Below, piece after piece: positions 17,867-25,726 of a DNA stretch of 64,000 bases (positions within the stretch are counted from its first letter, which is position 1; each line of letters starts with the position of its first letter). The position numbers and the translations under genes are program-made. Source of the DNA: Nocardia nova SH22a. Lineage in GTDB: Bacteria; Actinomycetota; Actinomycetes; Mycobacteriales; Mycobacteriaceae. The DNA is taken from positions 1,798,001 to 1,862,000 of the forward strand of contig NZ_CP006850.1 of the NCBI RefSeq assembly GCF_000523235.1, read 5' to 3'. The notes under the pieces are model-generated. The model ran no database searches. It was not told the DNA's origin and saw only the letters and a program-made list of their open reading frames with translations.

Positions 17867-19381
17867 ATGGACGAAGGGACCGGCGCGGCAGCCGGTTTGA
17901 GTGCGCTCGGCAAGGCCGCACGCAACGCTTCCGATGTCACCAGCAATGCGCAGGTGGTCGAGCAACTGGCCGATATGACCCAGACGGCCACCAGTGCCAT
18001 TCAATCGTTCGAATTCGCCGCTCTGCCGCCGGAAGCGCTGTCGGCGATGTTGAACTTCGGGCCCGGTCCGGCCCCGATGTACGATGCCGCGCTGGCATAT
18101 CAGGCGGTGGCGGCCGAATTCCTGAGCGCTGCCGCCGGTTTGGAAGGCGCCAACGGATCGCTGGCCGGTGGATGGCAGAGCGAAGGAGGAGCGCGGGCGC
18201 TCGAGGCCTTCGAGAATCACGCGATGTGGTACCAGACCCAGGCGGCGGTCGCCGAGGCGACGGCCGGACTGGCCATGGAGGCCGCGGCCGCCAATGCCAT
18301 CGCGCGGATGACGATGCCGCCGTTGGCCGCCATCCTCGCCAACCGGGAAGCCGCGGTCGCCCTGGCGGCATCGAGCAGTCTGGGGACGGCTCCGCTGCTG
18401 CTGGCGAACGAGGTCGTGTATCAGATCATGCGGATCGAAGCCACCATGACGATGAACACCTACCAGGCGGCATCGGTGGGTTTGATCGAGGCGCTGCCAC
18501 CGCCGGTGATGGCGCCGTCCATCACCGGGAGCGGTGGCGGCCCCGACAGCGATGTGGCCCCGAAATTCGACATGCCGGGCGGCGGTGGCGGTCTCGATTC
18601 CGGGTGGCGTCCGGGTGGTGGGCCCGGCGGTGGTCCGGGTGGCGGACCGGGGGGCGGGCCCGGCGGTGGTCCGGGCGGCGGCCCCGGCGGTGGAACCGAT
18701 CCGACGGCCGGGAACACGACCACCCCGGACGGTCCCGCCCAGCCGATGCAACCGCAGGATCCCACCCAGCTCCCGCAGGGAACGGACGCCGAGCAGGCCA
18801 TCTCGCAGGTGAACGACAGCATGTCGGCGATGAACGATCCGCTGGCCGATCCGGGGTCCGGTGGTGATTACCTCACCGAGGAACAACACGGGTTCTACGG
18901 CACCTCACCGTATTCGACCACCCTCGCGGGACTCGGTGGCGGTATGGGCAGCGGCGTCGCGTTCTCGATGGCCCGGGGCAGTCTGGGCGCGGTGCCCGGC
19001 ACCGCCACCGGATTCCGGATGCCCGGCAATTGGAACACGATGGGAGCCAAGGCATTCGGCGGGCTGCCCGCCGAGCCGGCCGGTGGGCCGGTGCCGCAGC
19101 GTCCGGTGCCGCGCGGCGCGACGGCGCCCAAGGCACGGATGCGGCGGCGGCGCCGTGACGACGAGAAGAACGAGTCGAAGGTCTTCGTTCCCGGTGAACA
19201 CGAGGATGTTCCCGTGCTCGAGAAACCTCCGGTGGTCGGCGTCATCGAATACGACGACACTGATCGCACCATCGATTCGGTTCCCGAATTGGTTCCGGTA
19301 CTCGGAGTTATCGAGCGCATCGAAGACGAACCCGATCCGGCACTCACCGATGTCCCCGGAATTCACCGGGGTCACCTATAA
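17867..19381 (+). CDS. PPE-family protein with Gly-Gly-Gly-Pro repeat region
   Basis: The product has 504 residues if started at ATG 17867, which has GGAGGGA 9 bases upstream; longer in-frame starts lie inside the PE-like gene. Residues ~30-210 are the all-helical PPE domain: FAALPPEALSAMLNFGPGPA, AYQAVAAEFLSAAAGLEG, GGWQSEGGARALEAFENHAMWY, ATAGLAMEAAAANAIARMTMP, and the following IARM/NTYQAAS helices. A Gly-rich stretch with six GGGP units follows, then a Pro/Gln linker and a C-terminal segment with basic RMRRRRRDDEK and acidic VIEYDDTD blocks. PPE proteins are exported with PE partners and bound by EspG. The tail is longer and more polar than in small ESX-locus PPEs. Confidence 0.88.
   Translation: MDEGTGAAAGLSALGKAARNASDVTSNAQVVEQLADMTQTATSAIQSFEFAALPPEALSAMLNFGPGPAPMYDAALAYQAVAAEFLSAAAGLEGANGSLAGGWQSEGGARALEAFENHAMWYQTQAAVAEATAGLAMEAAAANAIARMTMPPLAAILANREAAVALAASSSLGTAPLLLANEVVYQIMRIEATMTMNTYQAASVGLIEALPPPVMAPSITGSGGGPDSDVAPKFDMPGGGGGLDSGWRPGGGPGGGPGGGPGGGPGGGPGGGPGGGTDPTAGNTTTPDGPAQPMQPQDPTQLPQGTDAEQAISQVNDSMSAMNDPLADPGSGGDYLTEEQHGFYGTSPYSTTLAGLGGGMGSGVAFSMARGSLGAVPGTATGFRMPGNWNTMGAKAFGGLPAEPAGGPVPQRPVPRGATAPKARMRRRRRDDEKNESKVFVPGEHEDVPVLEKPPVVGVIEYDDTDRTIDSVPELVPVLGVIERIEDEPDPALTDVPGIHRGHL
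18614..18694 (+). repeat. Tandem 12-bp coding repeat (GGGP units)
   Basis: Six 12-base units, each coding Gly-Gly-Gly-Pro, plus a final Gly-Gly-Gly, lie in frame within the PPE gene. Third positions vary between units, so the array is not a recent exact expansion. It encodes a flexible linker between the PPE domain and the tail, and is a likely site of length variation between strains. Confidence 0.9.
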
Positions 19382-19404
19382 GACCGTAGTGAAAGGACAC
19401 CGAC

Positions 19405-19785
19405 ATGGTGATGAAGGGCGATCAGGCGGCGTGGAACACCGCCGCGACCTGGACCGCGCAGTATCTGGGTGAACTCGAGGGACAGCTCCGGCTGATCGAC
19501 ACGCGGCGAGCCGAATTCGCCACGTCGATCCGCTCCGCGTCCACCGGCCAGGAGGTGCAGACCCAGTTCGTGGACGCGCATGCCAAGGGCAAGGTGCTGG
19601 CCAGCCATCTGCAGACCATCCTGGACACCTTGAAGCAGCAGGGTGCCCACGTCGATGCCAGCGACTTGGACGGCAAGTCGAAGTTGTCGAGGGCCAACAT
19701 GGATGCGGGTAACGATGGTCATCTCGATGTCACGGCGGGTTCCGGGCCACTGCCGGCCCCCAAGGTCGACGTCACATCGATCTAG
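19405..19785 (+). CDS. Divergent Esx (WXG100-superfamily) protein, first of the pair
   Basis: This 126-residue protein lies where esxB-type genes sit, between PPE and a second small Esx gene. It has two predicted helices (AWNTAATWTAQYLGELEGQLRLIDTR and VQTQFVDAHAKGKVLASHLQTILDTLKQQ) joined by a short turn, SASTGQE, in place of the canonical Trp-x-Gly. No YxxxD/E follows the second helix; instead there is a 45-residue polar tail. GAAAGGA precedes the ATG. Location, size and helix pattern support an Esx partner even though the hallmark motifs are missing. It likely pairs with the product of 19815-20123. Confidence 0.72.
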   Translation: MVMKGDQAAWNTAATWTAQYLGELEGQLRLIDTRRAEFATSIRSASTGQEVQTQFVDAHAKGKVLASHLQTILDTLKQQGAHVDASDLDGKSKLSRANMDAGNDGHLDVTAGSGPLPAPKVDVTSI

Positions 19786-19814
19786 AAGAACGATCAACAA
19801 CCGAGGAGTAGACA

Positions 19815-20123
19815 ATGTCGATGTTCATCGATTTCACCAATACCGACACCCATACCCAGAAATTTCAGCAGGACCTCGTGTCGGTGGAGGAGAACATCAC
19901 CCACATCGGGAAGCTGCCGCAGAAGCTCGACGACATCCTGCAGGGTGACAGTAAAGACGGCCACTCCGCGGCCTCGGCCGAGTTGCTCCGCAGGCTGAGC
20001 GCCTACCACAGCAGCCTCACCGTGCTGAAGAACACCATCTTCTCGGTGGCCGGTAGCGGCGGTGACTTCCAGGTCACCGACCAGGCGGGCGGCAGGAAGT
20101 TCGGCGGGGTCTTCGGGGCCTGA
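19815..20123 (+). CDS. Divergent Esx (WXG100-superfamily) protein, second of the pair
   Basis: The product has 102 residues, close to the usual ~100 of EsxA-type proteins. A first helix (HTQKFQQDLVSVEENITHIGKLPQKLDDIL) and a second (SAASAELLRRLSAYHSSLTVLKNTIF) are joined by QGDSKDGH rather than Trp-x-Gly. No C-terminal YxxxD/E is visible. GAGGAG lies 10 bases upstream of the ATG, 29 bases after the previous stop. Heterodimer formation with the preceding Esx protein is expected from family behaviour. As neither partner has the usual export signal, recognition by EccC may use another element or the PE/PPE or EspC-like proteins. Confidence 0.72.
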   Translation: MSMFIDFTNTDTHTQKFQQDLVSVEENITHIGKLPQKLDDILQGDSKDGHSAASAELLRRLSAYHSSLTVLKNTIFSVAGSGGDFQVTDQAGGRKFGGVFGA

Positions 20124-20193
20124 CCGACACGGGCAGTGTCCTCGTCCGTCGTATCCAACGCCGTCGAGGCGGCGAGGAGCACTGAAAGACATC

Positions 20194-21039
20194 ATGTTTG
20201 ACGAAGGAGAAAATCAGGATCCGGTCGCGATCGAGATCAATGTCGATGCCGCCTTGCTGTTACAGCATCTGACCGGCATCGACTCCTATCCGTCGGTATT
20301 GGCCTTGCTGCCCAATGTCTTCCGGATCGATGATCGGGATCGCGTCCGCGCCGTCGTCACCGAACAGCTGGCCGAGGCCGGTGCGGTGGTCGACGGGCGG
20401 GTGCACCCGGTCATCGAGCAGTGGCTGCACTGCCTGTACCGGCCGGATGTGGAACTCGCCGCCCGGATCGTGAGCACCGGCCTGGACGGTGCGCCGAAGG
20501 GAATGTTGCGGTTGTCGCTGGTCCGCTCGGGTGAGCGCCACGTTCTCGCGGTGCGCTCGGACGATCATGTGGTGATCCAGTCGGTCTTCGACAGCGGCCG
20601 CCGGTTGGACACGCTGGCCGCCGTGCTGGCGGCGGCGTTGGGCCCGGCCGAGGCACTGCGGTTCGAGCCGTTCGCGGCCTGGTCCGAAGAGTTCGACGAG
20701 ATGTCCGGCGAACCGGACGAACGTCGTCGTGCGCTGGTCGAATTCGGTGCGCAACCGCGTACAGCGGGAATGCTGAGCCGGGTGCTGGACGAGGTCGTCC
20801 GGCGTGCGGAGATCGTGATGATCGAGCACCGTGACGGCGCCACGAACCAACCCGAGGCATGTGTGAATGTGCTCGACACGACGTCGGGCCGAATCATCGT
20901 GACTCCGAGTATGGCGCTGGACGGGGGAATTCGGGCAACCTGCGCACCCGGCGACGACACGGCTCTACGCGCCGGTGTCGCAGCACTGGTCGACCTATTA
21001 CCCGGTCGCGACTGGTTCGAAACCAGCCGGGTCGATTGA
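20194..21039 (+). CDS. espG: EspG, ESX substrate chaperone
   Basis: EspG proteins are cytosolic chaperones that bind the tip of PPE partners and keep PE-PPE dimers soluble. The 281-residue product has the family's alternating beta/helix plan: VAIEINVDAALLLQHLTGIDSYP, VDGRVHPVIEQWLHCLYRPDVELAARIV, MLRLSLVRSGERHVLAVRSDDHVVI, and C-terminal GRIIVTPSMALDGGIRATCAPGDDTALRAGVAALVDLLPGR. I start at ATG 20194, since the in-frame upstream codons overlap the Esx gene. Placement straight after the esx pair matches ESX-1, -2 and -3 order. Confidence 0.87.
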   Translation: MFDEGENQDPVAIEINVDAALLLQHLTGIDSYPSVLALLPNVFRIDDRDRVRAVVTEQLAEAGAVVDGRVHPVIEQWLHCLYRPDVELAARIVSTGLDGAPKGMLRLSLVRSGERHVLAVRSDDHVVIQSVFDSGRRLDTLAAVLAAALGPAEALRFEPFAAWSEEFDEMSGEPDERRRALVEFGAQPRTAGMLSRVLDEVVRRAEIVMIEHRDGATNQPEACVNVLDTTSGRIIVTPSMALDGGIRATCAPGDDTALRAGVAALVDLLPGRDWFETSRVD

Positions 21040-21075
21040 TAGTGTCCGCCGGGCGTTTTCGAGAGGATGAGGGAT

Positions 21076-22842
21076 ATGAACCGAGCACCGAGTAGCAATG
21101 GGCACACGGCCGACGCGGCGCGGGCTCGGGGTGGCTACGACGCCTTCTTCACCCAGGTGCCCGCCCCGCAGGACGGTCCCTCGCCCGCGGCGGAGTCCGC
21201 GAGTTCGGCCGCCGTGTCCTCGCCCGCCGCAGCCACGAACACACCCGCACCGGGATTCGCCCCCGGCCCCGCGGCATCGCCCGACCCGGTGGTGGGCGGA
21301 TCCCCGGAGCAGACCACGACCTCCGGCGCGACGGCGGCTGCTCCGCCCCCGGGTGAGGGGACCCGCGGCACATCGCCCGCGGCCGCGCAGACTCCGGCCG
21401 CGCAGACCCCGGCCGCGGGGGCGCCCTCGGCGCACAGTGGCCCGCCGGCCGGAACAGCCTCCGCCGGTGCCGCGCAATCGGTTTCGGGGCCAACGGTTTC
21501 CGGCTACACGACGGCCGGGCAGCCCGGTGCCGCCCAGGGGGTCCAGGCTCAGCCGGTTACGCCCCGCCCGAGTACGGCTTCCGCCGCCCCGCAACAACCC
21601 GGCGCCCACCAGCCGAGTTCGTCGCACGGGCCCGGGGCGCAACCCGGCACCGCGCAACCCGGCGCCGATTCCACCGTGAAGGTGCCGCCGCCTGCCGCGG
21701 CCGCGACCGAAACACCCACCGGTGCTTGGCAATCCGCTGCCGCCCAGAATTCTTGGCAGGCGGGTTCCGCCGCTTACCCGTCCGCGCCCTATTCCGCTGC
21801 CGCGGCCGACGCGAATGTCTCGCGGGTACCCGACCGTGTCGATCGCAGTGCGCGCGGCGCGTCCGAACGGGTCGAGATCCTGCCCGCCGCACTGACTTCC
21901 GCGGAACTGCTGGCTGATATCGCCGCGGCGCACCGGGCGCAGCTCAAATCCACCAGCGGTATGCGCGGCGCGCTGAACAAGGTCGGTTTCAACCTCGGCC
22001 TGTCACCCGCCGAACAGCGTAAACAAGATCGCCGCGGACGGATTCGAACCCAGCTGAACAGCACCTATCAAATCGCCGTGATCAGCGTGAAGGGCGGCGT
22101 CGGCCGCACCACGGTGACCGCGGCGCTGGGTTCCACTTTCGCCCGGCTGCGCCCGGACCGGGTGGTGGCCATCGACGCCAACCCCGACTTCGGTGATCTG
22201 GCGACCCGGACACGTTCGCATCCCTACGGTTTGACACTGCGGGATCTGGTGCAGGCCCCCAATCTCGAGGCCTTCTCCGCGGTGCACTCGTTCACCTCGA
22301 TCAATCACGCCGATCTGGCCGTCGTCGCCTCGCCGTGGAACACCGAAGCGGTGGAGGCGCTGTCGGGGCGCGAATATGCCGACGCGGTCGACATCCTGCG
22401 CCGCCACTACAACCTGATGCTGGTGGATTGCGGTACGGGAGTGCTGGATTCGGCGACCGGAAGCGTACTGCACACCAGTGACGCGGTACTGGTCGTCACC
22501 CCGGCGACGGTCGGCGGCGTCAAGGGCGCGGTCGCCACCCTGAACTGGCTGAATTCTCATGGGATGCAACATTTGATAGCGAAATCGATCGTCTCGATCG
22601 TGCACCACCATCCGGTGAAACCGACGGTCGAGGTCGACCAGATCGAGAAGTTGTTCGCCACCGCCCAGCGGCCGACGTTCGTACTGCCCTACGACTCGCA
22701 CCTCGCCGAGGGCGGAGAGATAGACCTCAGGCTGCTCGACGACGACACCGGTCTGGCGCTGGAGGAACTGGCGGCCGCGCTGGCCGACGGTTTCCCCGGT
22801 GCCTCGATGACCGGCGGCGGCGATCGTGGGGCGTGGCGATGA
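21076..22842 (+). CDS. espI: EspI-like ParA/MinD-type ATPase with Pro/Ala-rich N-terminus
   Basis: This protein has 588 residues from ATG 21076 (GAGAGGATGAGGG upstream; ATG 21067 sits too close to it). Residues 1-~245 are Pro/Ala/Gln-rich and disordered. After a helical segment, a MinD/ParA fold begins at ~335: KGGVGRTT forms the P-loop, VVAIDANPDFGDLATRT the switch, and MLVDCGTGVLDSATG the Walker B. EspI in ESX-1 and the Rv3888c-type protein in ESX-2 share this design; EspI regulates ESX-1 secretion under low ATP in M. tuberculosis. The P-loop has Arg where Lys is usual, keeping only the signature first Lys. It overlaps eccD by ATGA. Confidence 0.85.
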   Translation: MNRAPSSNGHTADAARARGGYDAFFTQVPAPQDGPSPAAESASSAAVSSPAAATNTPAPGFAPGPAASPDPVVGGSPEQTTTSGATAAAPPPGEGTRGTSPAAAQTPAAQTPAAGAPSAHSGPPAGTASAGAAQSVSGPTVSGYTTAGQPGAAQGVQAQPVTPRPSTASAAPQQPGAHQPSSSHGPGAQPGTAQPGADSTVKVPPPAAAATETPTGAWQSAAAQNSWQAGSAAYPSAPYSAAAADANVSRVPDRVDRSARGASERVEILPAALTSAELLADIAAAHRAQLKSTSGMRGALNKVGFNLGLSPAEQRKQDRRGRIRTQLNSTYQIAVISVKGGVGRTTVTAALGSTFARLRPDRVVAIDANPDFGDLATRTRSHPYGLTLRDLVQAPNLEAFSAVHSFTSINHADLAVVASPWNTEAVEALSGREYADAVDILRRHYNLMLVDCGTGVLDSATGSVLHTSDAVLVVTPATVGGVKGAVATLNWLNSHGMQHLIAKSIVSIVHHHPVKPTVEVDQIEKLFATAQRPTFVLPYDSHLAEGGEIDLRLLDDDTGLALEELAAALADGFPGASMTGGGDRGAWR

Positions 22843-24368
22843 CGACTGCCTACGCCTCGGCTCCCACCTCGGCGCAGCAGCCCTCGGCCGAGGTGGCCCG
22901 GGCCCGGATCGCGGTCATGGTCGCCACCTATCAGGTCGATGTGGTGGTGCCGACCAAGTTCACCATCGAGACCTTCATCGACGATCTGCTGGGCGTCCTG
23001 GCCCGCGCGATCGACGACGAGAACGTGGATTTCTCGCCGCCCAGCGGACAGTGGAGTCTGGCCCGTCCCGGTGAACCGGCGATTCCCCGCTGGCGCAGCC
23101 TGGCCGACCACGAGGTGGTCGACGGCGCGGTACTCATGCTGACCGTCGTGGAATCGCCGGAGATGTTCACCCCCGTCGTGGAGGACATCACCGACGCCCT
23201 GGCGATGATCAACGAGCGGGAGTTCGCCGAGTTCGATCGGACCACCGTCGCGGTGGTCGGCGTCAGCGCACTGGGGCTGGGGGCGATCGCCGCGGCCGGC
23301 ATGCTGGCGCGGTCGTGGACCGAGACCGGATCGGTGCTGTGGTGCGGACTTCCGGCACTGCTGTTCGGCGCCCTCTACTGGGGCGCGGCGCTGGTCGCGC
23401 GTGCCCGCCGGGTGGCATCGGGGGTCTGCCTGGGGCTGGCGCTGTCGGCCATCCCGTTGTTGTTCGCCGGTGGCGCCATGCTCGTGCCGCCCGCCTACGG
23501 TGAGCCGGGCGCCTTCGCCGCGGCCAATTTCGCCGCCGGCTCCGTGGTCGCGGCCGTTGCCGCCGCCACGATGATGCGTGTCACCCGGTTCGGCATCGCC
23601 ACCCTCATGTCGGTGACGGTCCTGGGCCTGGTACTCACGGCCGCCGCCGTTCCGGCGACCTACGTGGATCTCGAACTGCGGCAGGTGGCCGCCGGAGTGG
23701 TGTTCGCCGGGCTCGTCCTGCTGACCGCCGCACCCCGGCTGGCCGTGCTCGTCGCCCGGATCCGGCCGCCGGACCTGCCCGATCCGGGCAGTGAGGTGTC
23801 CCCGTCGACGCTGACCGACATCTTCGATGCCGAAGCCGCGCGCGAGGGCGATCCGGAGGGTGAGGAAGAGGCCGAACGCGATCGCAAACAGGCGCTGACG
23901 GGTATCGAGGCGCGTGCCCGGCTCGCCGTCACGAGTCTGCGCGGACTGATGGCCGCGGTCGCGGTGCTGCTGTCGGTATCGACAGTGATCGCCGCCGCGA
24001 TGAGTCCCGGCGGAATCCGCGAGATCGTGATGGCGGCGGCGGTGGCCGGACTGCTGGCACTGCGCTCGCGCTGGTACCCGGACCGGGTACAGGCGATCGC
24101 GCTCGTCACGGCCGCGGCCGTGACGGTGGCCGGCGTCGGCTTCGTCCTGGTGGACGCCTACGAGACGCCGTTCGCGCGGCTGGTCGTCGTGCTCACGGTG
24201 GTCGGCCTCGCGGTGCTGGCCTGCGTCGCCGCACTGCGGTTGCCGGGTAAGCGCCTGTCGCCGGTGACCCGCCGGGTCATCGATCTGATCGAGTACGCGC
24301 TGATCGTGATCGTGCCGGTCCTCGCGTTCTGGATCATGGGTATCTACACCGCCATGCGAGCAATCTGA
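22839..24368 (+). CDS. eccD: EccD, ESX inner-membrane channel component
   Basis: EccD forms the multi-span membrane vestibule of the ESX complex. The 509 residues begin with a ubiquitin-like cytosolic domain (~15-100: ARIAVMVATYQVDVVVPTKFTIETFIDDLLGVLAR; SLADHEVVDGAVLMLT), then about eleven hydrophobic spans from residue ~125 to the end, interrupted by a charged cytosolic loop near 325-370 (EAAREGDPEGEEEAERDRKQALTGIEARARLA). The ATG at 22839 overlaps the espI stop and is preferred to GTG 22833. The stop overlaps mycP (TGATG). Confidence 0.95.
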   Translation: MTTAYASAPTSAQQPSAEVARARIAVMVATYQVDVVVPTKFTIETFIDDLLGVLARAIDDENVDFSPPSGQWSLARPGEPAIPRWRSLADHEVVDGAVLMLTVVESPEMFTPVVEDITDALAMINEREFAEFDRTTVAVVGVSALGLGAIAAAGMLARSWTETGSVLWCGLPALLFGALYWGAALVARARRVASGVCLGLALSAIPLLFAGGAMLVPPAYGEPGAFAAANFAAGSVVAAVAAATMMRVTRFGIATLMSVTVLGLVLTAAAVPATYVDLELRQVAAGVVFAGLVLLTAAPRLAVLVARIRPPDLPDPGSEVSPSTLTDIFDAEAAREGDPEGEEEAERDRKQALTGIEARARLAVTSLRGLMAAVAVLLSVSTVIAAAMSPGGIREIVMAAAVAGLLALRSRWYPDRVQAIALVTAAAVTVAGVGFVLVDAYETPFARLVVVLTVVGLAVLACVAALRLPGKRLSPVTRRVIDLIEYALIVIVPVLAFWIMGIYTAMRAI

Positions 24369-25726
24369 TGCGTGCGGTCCGCGTCGCGAGCGTGGTTCTG
24401 GTGTCCGGGTTGCTGCTGTTGGGAGCGGGCCCGGCCGCCGCCCTGAATCCACCGGAGGTGGTGGTCGGTGCGGAGCCGCCGGACGGCCCCCCCGGCCCCG
24501 AGGCGCCCACCAAACAGGACAAGGGCTGCCTGGCGGCCGGAGTGCTGCCGAACAGCGATGTGAAGCAGACCCCACCCCCCGAGCAGGCCCTGGAACTCGA
24601 CCGCGCCCGGGCCCTGAGCCGGGGTGCGGGTGTGACGGTCGCGATCATCGACACCGGGGTCGGTACCGGTCCGCGGCTGCCCAATCTCACCGGTGGCGGT
24701 GACTACGTCGCCGCCGGGGGCGACGGTCTGTCGGACTGCGATGCGCACGGCAGCCTGGTCGCGGGCATCATCGGCGCCGCGCCCGACCCCGCCGACGGAT
24801 TCAGCGGGGTGGCACCCGACGCCCGGCTGATCTCGATTCGCTACCGCTCGGGTGCGTTCAGCCTGGAGCAGCCGCCTGTCAACAACCCGAATGCCGAGGT
24901 GGAACGGGATCTGCGGACGATGGCCCGGGCCATCACCCATGCCGCGAATCTCGGCGCCGGAGTGATCACGCTGGCACTGCCGGTTTGTGTGCCGGCGGAC
25001 GCGAAGATCGATCAGTCGATGCTGTCGGCAGCCATCGGGTTCGCGGTGCATGTGCGTGGCGCGCTCGTCGTGGCCGGAGCGGGAAACACCGGAACGTCGG
25101 GTTGTCAGCAGAATCCGCCGATCGACCCGAGTCGTCCCCGGGACTCCCGCAACTGGGGTTCGGTCAAGACCATCTCGTCCCCCGGCTGGTTCGGCCCGGA
25201 TGTGCTGACCGTCGGATTCACCACGGCAACCGGTGGGGCGATGCCGGATTCCCTTGCCGGACCGTGGGTTTCGGTGGCCGCGCCCGGCACCGGAGTCGAA
25301 TCGCTGGGCCCGGGCGGCGGCGGCCTGATCAACGGTGTCGGTGCGCCCGACAAGCTGGTTCCGGTCGGTGGCGCGTCGTTCGCGGCGGCCTACGTCAGTG
25401 GTGTGGCGGCCCTGCTGCGCTCGCGATACCCCAACGAGACGCCGCGCGAGATCGCCGCGCGGTTGCAGTCCACGGCGCACGCCCCGGCCCGGGGGATCGA
25501 CAATGCCGTCGGCGCCGGGCTGATCGATCCGCTCGCCGCGCTGAGTCTGCGGAGCGCACCGCAGCCGCCGTCCGGATTGTTCCGCTCGGCCGAACTCGAC
25601 GTGCCGCCGCCGGCGCGCGCGGCCGACCGCCGTCCCGCGATTGTGGCGGGCATCATCATCGTCGTCGCGATCGTGGCCGGTGCCGGGGCGAGCTATGCCG
25701 CAACCGCGCTGGGGAGACGCCGGTGA
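24368..25726 (+). CDS. mycP: MycP, mycosin subtilisin-like protease
   Basis: Mycosins are membrane-anchored periplasmic serine proteases that process some ESX substrates and stabilise the ESX complex. The 452 residues start with a signal peptide (RVASVVLVSGLLLLGAGPAAA), followed by the N-terminal extension with Cys54. The catalytic triad is intact: Asp95 in VAIIDTGV, His127 in DAHGSLVAGI, Ser337 in GGASFAAAYVSG; the oxyanion Asn lies in VVAGAGNTG. A Pro-rich linker and one membrane span (IVAGIIIVVAIVAGAGASYAATAL) with a basic end close the protein. TGATG couples it to eccD, and GTGA to eccE. Confidence 0.97.
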   Translation: MRAVRVASVVLVSGLLLLGAGPAAALNPPEVVVGAEPPDGPPGPEAPTKQDKGCLAAGVLPNSDVKQTPPPEQALELDRARALSRGAGVTVAIIDTGVGTGPRLPNLTGGGDYVAAGGDGLSDCDAHGSLVAGIIGAAPDPADGFSGVAPDARLISIRYRSGAFSLEQPPVNNPNAEVERDLRTMARAITHAANLGAGVITLALPVCVPADAKIDQSMLSAAIGFAVHVRGALVVAGAGNTGTSGCQQNPPIDPSRPRDSRNWGSVKTISSPGWFGPDVLTVGFTTATGGAMPDSLAGPWVSVAAPGTGVESLGPGGGGLINGVGAPDKLVPVGGASFAAAYVSGVAALLRSRYPNETPREIAARLQSTAHAPARGIDNAVGAGLIDPLAALSLRSAPQPPSGLFRSAELDVPPPARAADRRPAIVAGIIIVVAIVAGAGASYAATALGRRR

